DNA of 64,000 nt from Comamonadaceae bacterium UBA4962 (GTDB lineage: Bacteria > Pseudomonadota > Gammaproteobacteria > Burkholderiales > Burkholderiaceae_C). Positions within the stretch are counted from its first letter, which is position 1, and every line of letters begins with the position of its first letter. Shown here piece after piece: positions 40,487-49,202 of this stretch. Under the pieces are notes generated by a model. That model worked only from the letters and a program-made list of their open reading frames with translations, was not told the origin of the DNA and ran no database searches. A program made the translations under genes and the position numbers. The DNA lies in the NCBI GenBank assembly GCA_002397315.1, contig DHAE01000026.1, positions 189,263-253,262 of the forward strand. The letters run 5' to 3'.

Positions 40487-41386
40487 TTATAGCGCCACTT
40501 TGGGCACCGGACCAGCTTCGGCGAGCCGATCGAGCACCCAGCCCGCCGCGCACTGGCCGAAGGTGGCCGTGACCGACACCACCGAGCCGTAGCCGTGGCA
40601 GTTCAGCGTGCCGTCCGCGCCGGCATCCACCGCGCACGAGGCATGCGGCGGGGCCACGGCTTCGCGGCTGAAGACGCAATGGATGCCGATGCGGCAGCCC
40701 TCGCGCGGCGCGCCGTGCTGCTTGCGCAGGCGGTAGCGCAGTTGCGCGAGCAGCGGGTCGTGCGTGGTCTGGGAGAGGTCGTCGATGTCCACCTTGTGCG
40801 CCAGGCGCTTGCCGCCGGCCGCACCCACGCTGATGAAGCGCTGGTGGCCGCGGCGCAATCTCAGTGCCCAGGCCGCCATGGCGGTCTTGGCATGCACTTG
40901 GTCGCAGGCGTCGATCACCGCATCCACACCCTCCGGCAGGATCGCGGGCCAGTTGCCAGGCTCCACGAACTCCTCGATGCAGTGGACCCGGCATCCTGGG
41001 TTGATCAGCGCGATGCGGTCGCGCATGGCATCCACCTTGGCCTGCCCCACGGTGGTGGAGAGCGCATGGATCTGGCGGTTCACGTTCGATTCGGCCACGT
41101 TGTCGAGGTCGATGAGCGTGAGCGTTCCAACGCCGCTGCGGGCCAAAGCCTCCACGGCCCAGGATCCGACACCCCCCACGCCGACGACGGCCACGTGGGC
41201 CGCGCGGATGCGCGCGGCGCCCTCCACGCCGTACAGGCGCTCCAGGCCGCCGAAGCGGCGCCGGAGGTCGGCGTCGAGGGAAAAATCTTGCGCCCCCGGG
41301 CCGGGGCCCGAGGGAACAGGTGCGGCGGAGGGATGCCCCGTCTCCGGCGCGTCCCCCTGCGCATGCTGCTGCACAGGCGTGCTCAC
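40487..41386 (-). CDS. tcdA: tRNA threonylcarbamoyladenosine dehydratase
   Basis: A 299-residue E1-like enzyme that uses ATP to cyclise t6A37 of tRNAs to ct6A. It is built on a Rossmann/ThiF domain with the nucleotide loop VVGVGGVGSWAVEALARSG near residues 67-85, the Asp in LTLIDLDNVAESNVNRQIHAL, and conserved RYRLRKQHG and FSREAV segments. The start is GTG at 41386, overlapping the cpoB stop by 4 bases; there is no in-frame ATG nearby, and the first 30 residues are a Pro/Gly/Gln-rich leader. It is the last gene of the tolB-pal-cpoB-tcdA series, just before tRNA-Lys. Confidence 0.94.
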   Translation of the reverse strand: MSTPVQQHAQGDAPETGHPSAAPVPSGPGPGAQDFSLDADLRRRFGGLERLYGVEGAARIRAAHVAVVGVGGVGSWAVEALARSGVGTLTLIDLDNVAESNVNRQIHALSTTVGQAKVDAMRDRIALINPGCRVHCIEEFVEPGNWPAILPEGVDAVIDACDQVHAKTAMAAWALRLRRGHQRFISVGAAGGKRLAHKVDIDDLSQTTHDPLLAQLRYRLRKQHGAPREGCRIGIHCVFSREAVAPPHASCAVDAGADGTLNCHGYGSVVSVTATFGQCAAGWVLDRLAEAGPVPKVAL

Positions 41387-42189
41387 TTGAGCCGCGCGAG
41401 GCGTTCCTTGGCCGCGGCGGCGGCTTCGGATTGCGGGTACGCCCGCAGCAGGTCTTCCAGGGTCTTGCGGGCGGCGCGCGTGTCCTTCAGCTCGATCTGG
41501 CAGTTGGCGATGGAGAGCGCAGCTTCCGGTGCCCGCGCATGGTCGGGTGCCGCGGCCAGCAGGGCCTTGAAGTTGTTGATCGCTTCCTTGTAGTCCCGCG
41601 TCGCGTACTGGGCGTTGCCCAGCCAGAACCGGGCCGAGGGCACGTAGCCGCTGCGGGGATACTGGCGCACGAAGTTGCCGAAGGCGGACACGGCTTCCGG
41701 GAACTTGCCGGACCGGAACACGGCGAGCGCGGCATCGAAGTCGCGCTTTTCCGCAGGGTCCGCCTGGAATTCCTGGCCGTCCACGGCCACCTTCGCCGGC
41801 TCGAACTGCTTAAGGCGCTCGTCGACGCCCTGGGCGATGTCCTTCTGCCGGCGCTGCAGCTCCGCCACGTCGCGCTGCAGTTGCTCGTTCTGCCCGCGCA
41901 GGCTGGCCTGCTCGGAACGCAGCGTCTCGATCTGCGATTGCAGGTCGATCAGGCTGCGGCGCATCTGCGAGGTTTCGTCCGTGGTGCGGCGCTGGTCGCC
42001 GCCCAGCTGCTGCTGGAGCGCATCGACGCGCTGGCGCATCTCGATGATGGCGCGGCGTGCCTCGTCATCCTCGAAGAGCGCGGCATGGCTGGCCGTGGCA
42101 CCGAAGCCCGCGGCCAGCGACAGCGCGGTGAGCGCCGCCGCCTTGCGGACGCGCTCACGCGCCCGCTGCTGCACGAAAGCCATTGCCAT
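41383..42189 (-). CDS. cpoB: Cell division coordinator CpoB (YbgF)
   Basis: A 268-residue periplasmic Tol-Pal partner that couples outer-membrane constriction to peptidoglycan synthesis. The signal peptide (about 1-36) ends ASHAALFED. A trimerising coiled coil follows at about 42-125 (MRQRVDALQQQLGG ... NEQLQRDVAELQRRQKD). Three TPR units form the C-terminal domain (about 145-265, YVPSARFWLGNAQYATRDYKEAINNFKALL). ATG at 42189 overlaps the pal stop codon by one base (TGATG), so they are coupled. It was formerly called ybgF. Confidence 0.95.
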   Translation of the reverse strand: MAMAFVQQRARERVRKAAALTALSLAAGFGATASHAALFEDDEARRAIIEMRQRVDALQQQLGGDQRRTTDETSQMRRSLIDLQSQIETLRSEQASLRGQNEQLQRDVAELQRRQKDIAQGVDERLKQFEPAKVAVDGQEFQADPAEKRDFDAALAVFRSGKFPEAVSAFGNFVRQYPRSGYVPSARFWLGNAQYATRDYKEAINNFKALLAAAPDHARAPEAALSIANCQIELKDTRAARKTLEDLLRAYPQSEAAAAAKERLARLK

Positions 42190-42737
42190 CAACGGTAGGA
42201 CAGCTCAACGCGGCGGTTCTGCGAGAAGGCGTCTTCCGAATTGCCTTGCACCGCAGGCTTTTCCTTGCCGAAGCTCACGGCTTCCATCTGGTTGTCCGGC
42301 ACGCCCAGCAGGCCCAGCGCGCGGCGCACGGCCTCGGCACGCTTCTGGCCCAGCGCCAGGTTGTACTCGCGGCCGCCACGGTCGTCGGTGTGGCCTTCGA
42401 TGTTGACCTTGCGGCCGGGGTTCTGCTTGATGAAGCGGGCGTGCTGTTCGATCAGCGACTGGTACTCGGGCTTTACGACGTAGCTGTCGAAATCGAAGTA
42501 CACGATGCGGGCCACGCCGACCGGGCCGGCTGCGTCGCGCGCGGACTGGTTCAGGTCCACGGGAGCGACGCCGCTCTGGGAACTGCCGCTGGTATTGGCG
42601 CCGCCATTGGGTGCCGTGGAGGTGGCGCCCTTGTTTTCGACGGGCACGTCTTCCAGCTTGACGCCGGAGCTGCAGCCGGCCATGACGGCGGCCACGGTGA
42701 GCGCCAGGGTGATGCGTTTGAAGGGCAGTTGGATCAT
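42189..42737 (-). CDS. pal: Peptidoglycan-associated lipoprotein Pal
   Basis: A 182-residue outer-membrane lipoprotein of the Tol-Pal system. The lipobox is VMAGCSS (Cys near residue 22), followed by a Gly/Ser/Asn-rich linker and an OmpA-like peptidoglycan-binding domain (about 72-182). The typical features are VYFDFDSYVVKPEYQSLIEQHARF, VNIEGHTDDRGGREYNLALGQKRAEAVRRAL and the final NRRVELSYR. It binds meso-diaminopimelate in peptidoglycan and TolB. The gene lies 64 bases downstream of tolB and overlaps cpoB. Confidence 0.97.
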   Translation of the reverse strand: MIQLPFKRITLALTVAAVMAGCSSGVKLEDVPVENKGATSTAPNGGANTSGSSQSGVAPVDLNQSARDAAGPVGVARIVYFDFDSYVVKPEYQSLIEQHARFIKQNPGRKVNIEGHTDDRGGREYNLALGQKRAEAVRRALGLLGVPDNQMEAVSFGKEKPAVQGNSEDAFSQNRRVELSYR

Positions 42738-42801
42738 TGCGATGGTTCTCCTAGTCCAGATAAGCGGTACGGTCGAGTCTGAAAATTGAAAAAGATTCCA
42801 A

Positions 42802-44121
42802 TTACTGTTTCTGGAACGGTCCCCAGTCCGGTTCGCGGATGTCGCCGCTCTGGCCTGCGAGGCGTGCCTTGATCTTGCCGTCCAGCGTGGTGGTCATCAG
42901 CGCCTCGCGGCCGCCCTGCTGGGTCGCGTACACGATGAGCTTGCCGTTGGGCGCGAAGCTGGGACTCTCGTCGGCCGTCGTGTCGGTGATGGCGGTCGTC
43001 GTGCCGGAACCCATGTCCATGACGTGGAGTTTGAAAGCCCCACCCACCCGGGAGATGTAGGCCAAGAACTTGCCATCGGGGCTGATGGCCGGAGAAATGT
43101 TGTAGGTGCCCGTGAACGTGACGCGCTCCGCCCCGCCGCCGCCGGCCGGCACGCGGTAGATCTGCGGCGCGCCGCCGCGGTCGCTCACGAAGTAGATGCT
43201 GCGGCCGTCGCTGGAGTACGTGGGCTCGGTGTCGATGCCCGCGCTCTGCATGAGCCGGCGCGGTTCGCCACCGTTGGCGTCGATGGTGTAGAGCTGCGAG
43301 CCGCCGTCGCGGCTCAGCGTCACGGCGAGCGAACGGCCGTCCGGCGCCCAGGCCGGAGCGCTGTTGGAGCCGCGGAAATTGGCGATCAGCCGGCGCCGTC
43401 CGGTCGACACGTCGTGCACGTAGACGACGGGCTTGCGCGATTCGAACGACACGTAGGCCAACTGCGTGCCCGAAGGCGACCAGGCCGGGGAGATGATCGG
43501 CTCGGGGCTGGACAGGGCGGACTGGGCGTTCTCGCCGTCGGCGTCCGCCACCCACAGGCTGTAGCGGCTGCCGGCCTTGGTGACGTAGGCGATGCGCGTC
43601 GAGAAAATGCCGCGCTGACCGGTGAGCTTTTCGTAGACATAGTCGGCGATGCGGTGGGAGACGAGGCGCAGGTCGCCCTGCGTGACCACGAAGCTCTGGC
43701 CGCCCAGATCCGGTTCCTTGCGTACCGTGTCCCAGAGCCGGAAGCGCACATCGTAGCGGCCGTCGGGCAGGCGGGTGACGCTGCCCGTGGTGAGCGAGTC
43801 GGCGCCCTTCTGCTTCCAGACGTCGACGTCGGGGCGGGAGTTCTCGTCCAGTTGCGGGCCGGACCCGTCCACGACGCGGAACTGGCCGCTGCGCTCCAGG
43901 TCGGCCTGGATGATGCCGGAAATCTTCTGGGGGGCGCCGGCCTCGCCGCGGAACGGCGCGATGGCGGTGGGCAACTGCGTCATGCCCACGCCCACGATAT
44001 CGACGCGGAACTGCGCCAGGGCGGGAAGCGACGTGGTGGCGGCGATCGCCATGATGGCGCGGCGGCGCGTGGAGGACGGCAGGGCCGTGGGGAAGGAGTG
44101 GGATGGACGGTCTGAAGTCAT
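42802..44121 (-). CDS. tolB: Tol-Pal system protein TolB
   Basis: A 439-residue periplasmic TolB. An N-terminal export signal with STRRRAIMAIAATTSLPALA is followed by the TolB N-domain (FRVDIVGVGMTQLPTAIAPFRG) and a six-bladed WD40-like beta-propeller (about 180-435). Repeats such as ISPAWSPSGTQLAYVSFESRKP and PAISPDGKFLAYISRVGG are visible. It links Pal to TolA during cell constriction. I chose ATG at 44121; a further in-frame extension to 44190 is not needed. tolQ, tolR and tolA are not upstream: the next gene is divergent msbA, so this half of the tol cluster has its own promoter in the 134-base gap. Confidence 0.95.
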   Translation of the reverse strand: MTSDRPSHSFPTALPSSTRRRAIMAIAATTSLPALAQFRVDIVGVGMTQLPTAIAPFRGEAGAPQKISGIIQADLERSGQFRVVDGSGPQLDENSRPDVDVWKQKGADSLTTGSVTRLPDGRYDVRFRLWDTVRKEPDLGGQSFVVTQGDLRLVSHRIADYVYEKLTGQRGIFSTRIAYVTKAGSRYSLWVADADGENAQSALSSPEPIISPAWSPSGTQLAYVSFESRKPVVYVHDVSTGRRRLIANFRGSNSAPAWAPDGRSLAVTLSRDGGSQLYTIDANGGEPRRLMQSAGIDTEPTYSSDGRSIYFVSDRGGAPQIYRVPAGGGGAERVTFTGTYNISPAISPDGKFLAYISRVGGAFKLHVMDMGSGTTTAITDTTADESPSFAPNGKLIVYATQQGGREALMTTTLDGKIKARLAGQSGDIREPDWGPFQKQ

Positions 44122-44255
44122 TGACAGCGTTGGGATACCGGGCCATTCGCCGGGATGAAACCGGAAGGTCAGGGGCCGAATGTTACACACAGGCCGGACA
44201 CCCCCGTGACAAACTGTGCAATTGCCGGCGCGGTCCTACGTAGAATCCGCCCCAC

Positions 44256-46043
44256 ATGCAAGCCTCCTCCCCCCAGGGAGCCGCCGCCGACGGCCCCGCA
44301 TCCTCCCCTCCGCCCCTTTTTGCCCGCCTGAAGCGGATGTCGTCGTTCTTCGGCCGCCAGCGGCTCGCATGGTCGCTCGCCGTGCTGGCGACCGTGGTGG
44401 CCGCGGTGACGGAGCCGCTGATCCCCGCGCTGCTCAAGCCGCTGCTGGACCAGGGCTTCACCGAAGGTTCGCTCGAGCTCTGGCTGGTGCCCGTCGCGGT
44501 GATGGGGGTGTTCTTCGTGCGCGGGCTGGCGCAGTTCGGCGGGCAGTACGCGCTCGCCCGCATCGCCAACGAGGGCATGCTGAAACTGCGCGAGACGCTG
44601 TTCCAGCGGCTGCTGTCGGCGGACATGGCGCTGTTTTCGCGGCAATCGGCGAGCACGTTGTCGAACACCGTGGTGTACGAGGTGCAGAACGGCGCCACGC
44701 AGTTGGTGCAGGCGCTGCTGGGCATCTCGCGCGACGGCTTCACGCTGGTGGCGCTGCTGGCCTACCTGCTCTACCTGAACTGGCAATTGACGCTGATCGT
44801 CGCCTTCCTGGTGCCGGGCGTGGCGTGGATCATGAAGACGCTGTCGCGGCGCCTCTACCGCATCACCAAGAGCAGCCAGGAGGCCACCGACCAGCTCGCC
44901 TACGTGGTGGAAGAGAACGTGCTCGCCCACCGCATGGTGCGCCTGCACGGCGCCGAGGAAGGCCAGGCGGGCCGCTTCGCGGCGCTGAGCCAGAGCCTGC
45001 GGCGCCTGGCGATCAAGGCGACGATCGCGTCCGCCGCGATGACGCCGCTCACGCAACTGCTCGCCGCCGCGGCACTGTCGGCGGTGATCTGCGTGGCGCT
45101 GTGGCAGAGCCACATCGGCCAGACGAAGGAGGTCACCGTGGGCGGTTTCGCGGCCTTCATGGCGGCGATGCTGATGCTGATCGCGCCGATCCGCCGGCTG
45201 GCCGACGTGGCCAACCCGCTCACGCGCGGCGTGGCGGCGCTGGAGCGCGGGCTGATGCTGCTGGAAAGCTCTCCGGCCGAGACCGGCGGCGGCCATGCGC
45301 CCGCCGGGCGCGCGCAGGGCGCGCTGGTGCTGGAAGGCGTGACGGTGGCCTTCGGCTCGGAACTGGCCCCGGCGCTGGACCGCGTGCACCTGTCGGTGCG
45401 GCCCGGCGAGGTGGTCGCGCTGGTGGGTCCGTCAGGGGCCGGCAAGACCACGCTCGTGAACCTGCTGCCGCGCTTCCTGCAGCCCACCGAGGGCCGCATC
45501 CTGCTCGACGGACAGGCACTGGAGGACTGGAACCTGCCGGCGCTGCGTTCGCAGTTCGCGATGGTGAGCCAGGACGTGGTGATGTTCAACGACACCGTGG
45601 CGGCCAACGTGGCCCTGGGCGCCGCCGTGGACGAGGCGCGCGTGCAGTCCTGCCTGGAGGCCGCGAACCTCGCGGCGCACGTGGCGGCGATGCCGCAGGG
45701 CATGCACACGCTGGTGGGCCACAACGCGGCGCAGCTCTCCGGCGGGCAGCGCCAGCGCCTGGCGATCGCCCGCGCGCTCTACAAGGATGCGCCGATCCTG
45801 ATCCTGGACGAGGCCACGTCGGCGCTCGACACCGAATCGGAGCGGCTGGTGCAGGACGCGCTGCAGCGCCTCATGCGCGGGCGCACCACGCTGGTGATCG
45901 CGCACCGGCTCTCCACCATCGAGCACGCCGACCGCGTAGTGGTGATGGAGCGCGGACGCATCGTGGAACAGGGAACGGACGCCCAACTGGTCGCGCAGGG
46001 CGGACTCTACGCGCGCCTCAAGGGCGCGGTGCTGGCGGGCTGA
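44256..46043 (+). CDS. msbA: Lipid A export ABC transporter MsbA
   Basis: A 595-residue half-transporter that flips lipid A-core across the inner membrane as a homodimer. Residues about 35-335 form six membrane helices. The ATPase domain has Walker A GPSGAGKTT near 391-399, the Q-loop VSQDVVMFNDTV, signature LSGGQRQR near 495, Walker B ILILDEATSALD near 514-525 and the switch His in VIAHRLST. Lipid A-type specificity is a family-level assignment; related exporters share this layout. It is divergent from tolB. Confidence 0.9.
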   Translation: MQASSPQGAAADGPASSPPPLFARLKRMSSFFGRQRLAWSLAVLATVVAAVTEPLIPALLKPLLDQGFTEGSLELWLVPVAVMGVFFVRGLAQFGGQYALARIANEGMLKLRETLFQRLLSADMALFSRQSASTLSNTVVYEVQNGATQLVQALLGISRDGFTLVALLAYLLYLNWQLTLIVAFLVPGVAWIMKTLSRRLYRITKSSQEATDQLAYVVEENVLAHRMVRLHGAEEGQAGRFAALSQSLRRLAIKATIASAAMTPLTQLLAAAALSAVICVALWQSHIGQTKEVTVGGFAAFMAAMLMLIAPIRRLADVANPLTRGVAALERGLMLLESSPAETGGGHAPAGRAQGALVLEGVTVAFGSELAPALDRVHLSVRPGEVVALVGPSGAGKTTLVNLLPRFLQPTEGRILLDGQALEDWNLPALRSQFAMVSQDVVMFNDTVAANVALGAAVDEARVQSCLEAANLAAHVAAMPQGMHTLVGHNAAQLSGGQRQRLAIARALYKDAPILILDEATSALDTESERLVQDALQRLMRGRTTLVIAHRLSTIEHADRVVVMERGRIVEQGTDAQLVAQGGLYARLKGAVLAG

Positions 46044-46076
46044 GGGCGCGCGGGCCCGACCGGTGCGCTGCCGGCA

Positions 46077-46772
46077 TCACCAGGTGCCGCGGTTCGGCTG
46101 CTTGCGGCGCATCGCCTCCGCGACGAGGTCCGCCATGTCCTGGCGCGACGCGCGGCGCGCGAAGTCGGCCGCGGTGAGGCCGAGCTGGTTCTTGATCGTC
46201 GGGTCGGCGCCCTGCTCCACCAGGAAGCGCGCCACGTCGGCGCGGCCATAGCTCACGGCCATCATGAGCGGCGTCGTGCCGTTGGGGGATTCGGCGTCGA
46301 TGTAGGCGCTCTGGTCGATCAGGATCTGGGCGATCTCCAGCTGCTGGTCGGTGGTGCCGGAGGCCGCATAGTGCAGCGGCGTCCAGCCCGTCTTGTTCAC
46401 GTCGGCGTCCTTGGCGATGAGCGCGCGCACGGCCGCGACCTGCCCGCGCAGCGCGGCGATCATGAGCGGGCTCTCGTCCTTCGCATTGCGCGTCTCGACC
46501 TTGATGCCGGGCGCCGCCATGAGTGCATCGAACGCCTTCATCGAGCCCTGCTGCAGCGCCAGCGTGAGGCCGACGTCGCCTTTCGGATTGCGCGTGTTCG
46601 GGTCGAAGCCGCGGCGCACCAGGGCCGTGATGGTGCTGCCCTGGTCGCGCACGATGGCCGTGAAGAAGTCGTCGTAGGCCCCGGCGTGCGCGCAGGCGCT
46701 GCACAGTGCCGCGCCCGCGAGGGCGGCGGCGGAAACGAACATGCGCCGCGACAGGCGGGAGGGTTGCGTCAT
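46077..46772 (-). CDS. Exported ankyrin-repeat protein
   Basis: A 231-residue exported ankyrin protein. The signal peptide (about 1-31) has SRRMFVSAAALAGAALCSACAHA, with a twin-Arg start and possible lipobox. Five or so ankyrin repeats cover about 40-220 (for example DESPLMIAALRGQVAAVRALIAK, KTGWTPLHYAASGTTD, NGTTPLMMAVSYGRADVARFLVEQGADP). Binding partner unknown; bacterial periplasmic ankyrin proteins can protect catalase or act as immunity proteins. The ATG overlaps the tatD stop by 4 bases, so it is co-translated with tatD. This arrangement is recurrent in Burkholderiales as far as I recall. Confidence 0.88.
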   Translation of the reverse strand: MTQPSRLSRRMFVSAAALAGAALCSACAHAGAYDDFFTAIVRDQGSTITALVRRGFDPNTRNPKGDVGLTLALQQGSMKAFDALMAAPGIKVETRNAKDESPLMIAALRGQVAAVRALIAKDADVNKTGWTPLHYAASGTTDQQLEIAQILIDQSAYIDAESPNGTTPLMMAVSYGRADVARFLVEQGADPTIKNQLGLTAADFARRASRQDMADLVAEAMRRKQPNRGTW

Positions 46773-47578
46773 GGAGCGTCCTTTCGGAAGAAGAGCGTGT
46801 CGAAATTGCGGCTCGTGGCTTCGCCCACGGCCTCGGCCTCCATTCCCTTGAGCGCCGCGATCTGCTGCGCCACGAAAGGCACGTAGGAGGGGTTGTTGGT
46901 CTTGCCGCGATAGGGCACGGGCGCGAGGTAGGGGCTGTCGGTCTCGATCAGCATGCGGTCCATCGGCACGAAGGCGGCCACGTCGCGCAGCGCCTGGGCA
47001 TTCTTGAAGGTGAGGATGCCGGAGAACGAGATGTAGTAGCCCCGGTCGAGCGCGGCGCGCGCCACTTCGGCGGTTTCGGTGAAGCAGTGGAACACGCCGC
47101 CCGCGCGGTTGCCGGCGCCGTCCTCGCCCTCTTCCCGCAGGATGGCGAGCGTGTCGTCCGACGCGCTGCGGGTGTGGATGACCAGCGGCTTGCCGCAGGC
47201 GCGCGCGGCGCGGATATGGGTGCGGAAGCGCTCGCGCTGCCACTCCAGATCGGCCACGCTGCGGCCTCCCTTGCGGTCTTCCATGCCGTAGTAGTCGAGC
47301 CCGGTCTCGCCGATGGCGATCACGCGCGGCAGCGCGGCGCGGTCGAGCAGGTCCTGCACGGACGGCTCGGTCACGCCTTCGTTGTCGGGGTGCACGCCCA
47401 CGGTGCTCCAGAAGTTGTCGTGCGCCACGGCGAGCGCATGTACGTCGCCGAACTCCTCCATCGTGGTGCAGATGCAGAGCGCGCGGGTGACGCGCGCCGC
47501 CTCCATGGCCTCGCGGATGGCGGGCAGTTGGGCGGACAGTTCGGGAAAACTCAGGTGGCAGTGCGAATCGGTGAACAT
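46769..47578 (-). CDS. TatD-family metal-dependent hydrolase
   Basis: A 269-residue TIM-barrel hydrolase of the TatD (YcfH) family. Metal ligands are visible: FTDSHCHLSF near residues 2-11, the Glu of AIGETGLDYYG near 92, His in KPLVIHTRSA near 129, His in GVFHCFTET near 160 and Asp in LIETDSPYLAPVPYRGK near 210. Family members are 3'-5' exo-DNases or D-aminoacyl-type hydrolases, used in DNA repair or turnover. It follows the mltG-tmk-holB-pilZ series with a 240-base gap, matching the common yceG-tmk-holB-ycfH neighbourhood. Confidence 0.93.
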   Translation of the reverse strand: MFTDSHCHLSFPELSAQLPAIREAMEAARVTRALCICTTMEEFGDVHALAVAHDNFWSTVGVHPDNEGVTEPSVQDLLDRAALPRVIAIGETGLDYYGMEDRKGGRSVADLEWQRERFRTHIRAARACGKPLVIHTRSASDDTLAILREEGEDGAGNRAGGVFHCFTETAEVARAALDRGYYISFSGILTFKNAQALRDVAAFVPMDRMLIETDSPYLAPVPYRGKTNNPSYVPFVAQQIAALKGMEAEAVGEATSRNFDTLFFRKDAP

Positions 47579-47818
47579 GGCGGAGAGGATGTTAGGCGGC
47601 CCGGAGCGCCGCGCCCGTAGGAGAAGCGCTGCGGAAGAGCCCGGGCACCGCGGAGGGAAAGAGAGGGGCGTGCGGTGTTGCTGCCCTGCGCGCGGAAGGC
47701 CGGTCCGGCGCGAAACGGCAGGGCGGAAAGACCGAACGGGCCAGCAGCCGTCATTGCCATTGCGAAGGCCGGGCGCCGTGCGGCGTTGCAGTGCGGCGGC
47801 CGTGCGGGCAGGCGGGAA

Positions 47819-48178
47819 TCAGATGGTCTGCGTCGGCCGGTCCGAGGCCAGGGCGGAGCCCAGGATCTCCTCGATGCGCGCCTTGAGCACGCGGGACTTG
47901 TCGTCCTTCGGGAACTGGATGCCGATGCCCTGCGTGCGGTTGCCCGCCGCCCGGGCGGGGGTGACCCAGGCCACGCGGCCGGCAACGGGGTAGCGCTGGG
48001 TGTCTTCCGGCAGCGTGAGCAGCACGTACACGTCGTCGCCCAGGCGGTATTCGCGCTGGGTCGGCACGAAGATGCCGCCTTCGGCGAAGAACGGGATGTA
48101 CGCCGCGTACAGGGCCGCCTTCTCCTTGATGGCCAGCTGCATGACGCTGGGGCGGGGGGCGCTGGGAGGGGTGCTCAT
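47819..48178 (-). CDS. pilZ: PilZ-domain protein of type IV pilus assembly
   Basis: A 119-residue single-domain PilZ protein of the type IV pilus type: LAIKEKAALYAAYIPFFAEGGIFVPTQREY, then DDVYVLLTLPEDTQRYPVAGRVAWVTP and a C-terminal helix. The c-di-GMP-binding RxxxR and DxSxxG motifs are not evident at their usual places, as in the founding PilZ protein, which does not bind c-di-GMP. It assists pilus biogenesis through PilB/FimX. Position after holB is the conserved one. Confidence 0.9.
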   Translation of the reverse strand: MSTPPSAPRPSVMQLAIKEKAALYAAYIPFFAEGGIFVPTQREYRLGDDVYVLLTLPEDTQRYPVAGRVAWVTPARAAGNRTQGIGIQFPKDDKSRVLKARIEEILGSALASDRPTQTI

Positions 48179-48197
48179 GTCGGGGCGGGCCGGTCGT

Positions 48198-49202
48198 TCA
48201 ATGGCGGGAGTTTAGGGCGATTCGCGCCTGGGCCACAAGCGACTCGAGCATGAGGCCGGAGTTGAAGGGATGGTCGGCCGTCCGCGCCTCCTTGGCGAGG
48301 GCGCGGGCCCAGCGGGTCAGCGGCCCGACGCCGGGCGGCGGCGGCAGGTCGGCCTCGGCGAAGTAGCGCGGCGCGGCGCCCACGCGCCGGGCGAGCTGGT
48401 CGTGGCAGAGCTTCTGCAGCGCGTCCACCGCCTCGGCGGGCGAGAAATCCGACAGCGCGGTGGCATCGCCCCGCGCGACGGCCCGCGGCAGCAGGGCCCA
48501 GGCCTGCGGGCTGCGGCCGCCCTGGGCGAGCGCCCGGGCATCCTCGGGCCGCCCGCCGGCGGCGCGCAGCAGCGGGCCCGCGACGTCGGGCGCGATGCCC
48601 TGCTGCGCGAGCCAGGCCAGCGATTCGGCCTCGTCCGGCCACTGCAGCGCATGCCCCAGGCAGCGGCTGCGGATGGTGGGCAGCAGTTGGTGCGCGGCCT
48701 CGCTCGCGAGCACGAAGCGCACGTCGCCGGCGGGCTCCTCCAACGTCTTGAGCAGCGCATTGGCGGTGACGTTGTTCATGCGCTCGGCCGGGTAGACCAG
48801 CACCGCCTTGCCGCGTCCGCGCGCGGACGTGCGCTGCGCGAACTGCACGGCGTCGCGCATCGCTTCCACGCGGATCTCGCGGCTGGGCTTGCGCTTCTTG
48901 TCGTCGATCTCGGCCTGCGCCTTCTCGGGCAGGGGCCAGCCGCGCTCGACCATGTCGGTCTCCGGCATGAGCACGCACAGGTCGGCATGGGTGCGCACCT
49001 CGATGGCGTGGCAGCTGCCGCAATGGCCGCAGGCGCCGTCCTCCGACGGGTTCTCGCAGAGCCATGCGCGCACCAGTTCCAGCGCGAGCGTGTACTGGCC
49101 CAGGCCGGACGGCCCGCTGAGCAGCCAGGCGTGGCCGCGTTGCGCCAGCAGCTGCCGGCGCTGGGCGGCGATCCACGGGGGGATGGAGTCCTCGGTGCTC
49201 AT
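48198..49202 (-). CDS. holB: DNA polymerase III subunit delta prime
   Basis: A 334-residue clamp-loader subunit. The AAA+ domain has HAWLLSGPSGLGQYTLALEL near residues 24-43: the P-loop lysine is replaced by Gln, as expected since delta prime does not hydrolyse ATP. A zinc-binding cluster C-x7-C-x2-C-x2-C (LCEN ... GACGHCGSC) follows at about 49-64. NVTANALLKTLEEPAGDVRFVLAS and TIRSRC match the sensor and SRC regions. ATG at 49202 overlaps the tmk stop by 4 bases. Confidence 0.94.
   Translation of the reverse strand: MSTEDSIPPWIAAQRRQLLAQRGHAWLLSGPSGLGQYTLALELVRAWLCENPSEDGACGHCGSCHAIEVRTHADLCVLMPETDMVERGWPLPEKAQAEIDDKKRKPSREIRVEAMRDAVQFAQRTSARGRGKAVLVYPAERMNNVTANALLKTLEEPAGDVRFVLASEAAHQLLPTIRSRCLGHALQWPDEAESLAWLAQQGIAPDVAGPLLRAAGGRPEDARALAQGGRSPQAWALLPRAVARGDATALSDFSPAEAVDALQKLCHDQLARRVGAAPRYFAEADLPPPPGVGPLTRWARALAKEARTADHPFNSGLMLESLVAQARIALNSRH

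Noticed and set aside
47579..47818. Possible gene between pilZ and tatD
   Set aside because: The 240-base gap has no frame with a ribosome site or family pattern; it probably contains only the tatD promoter.
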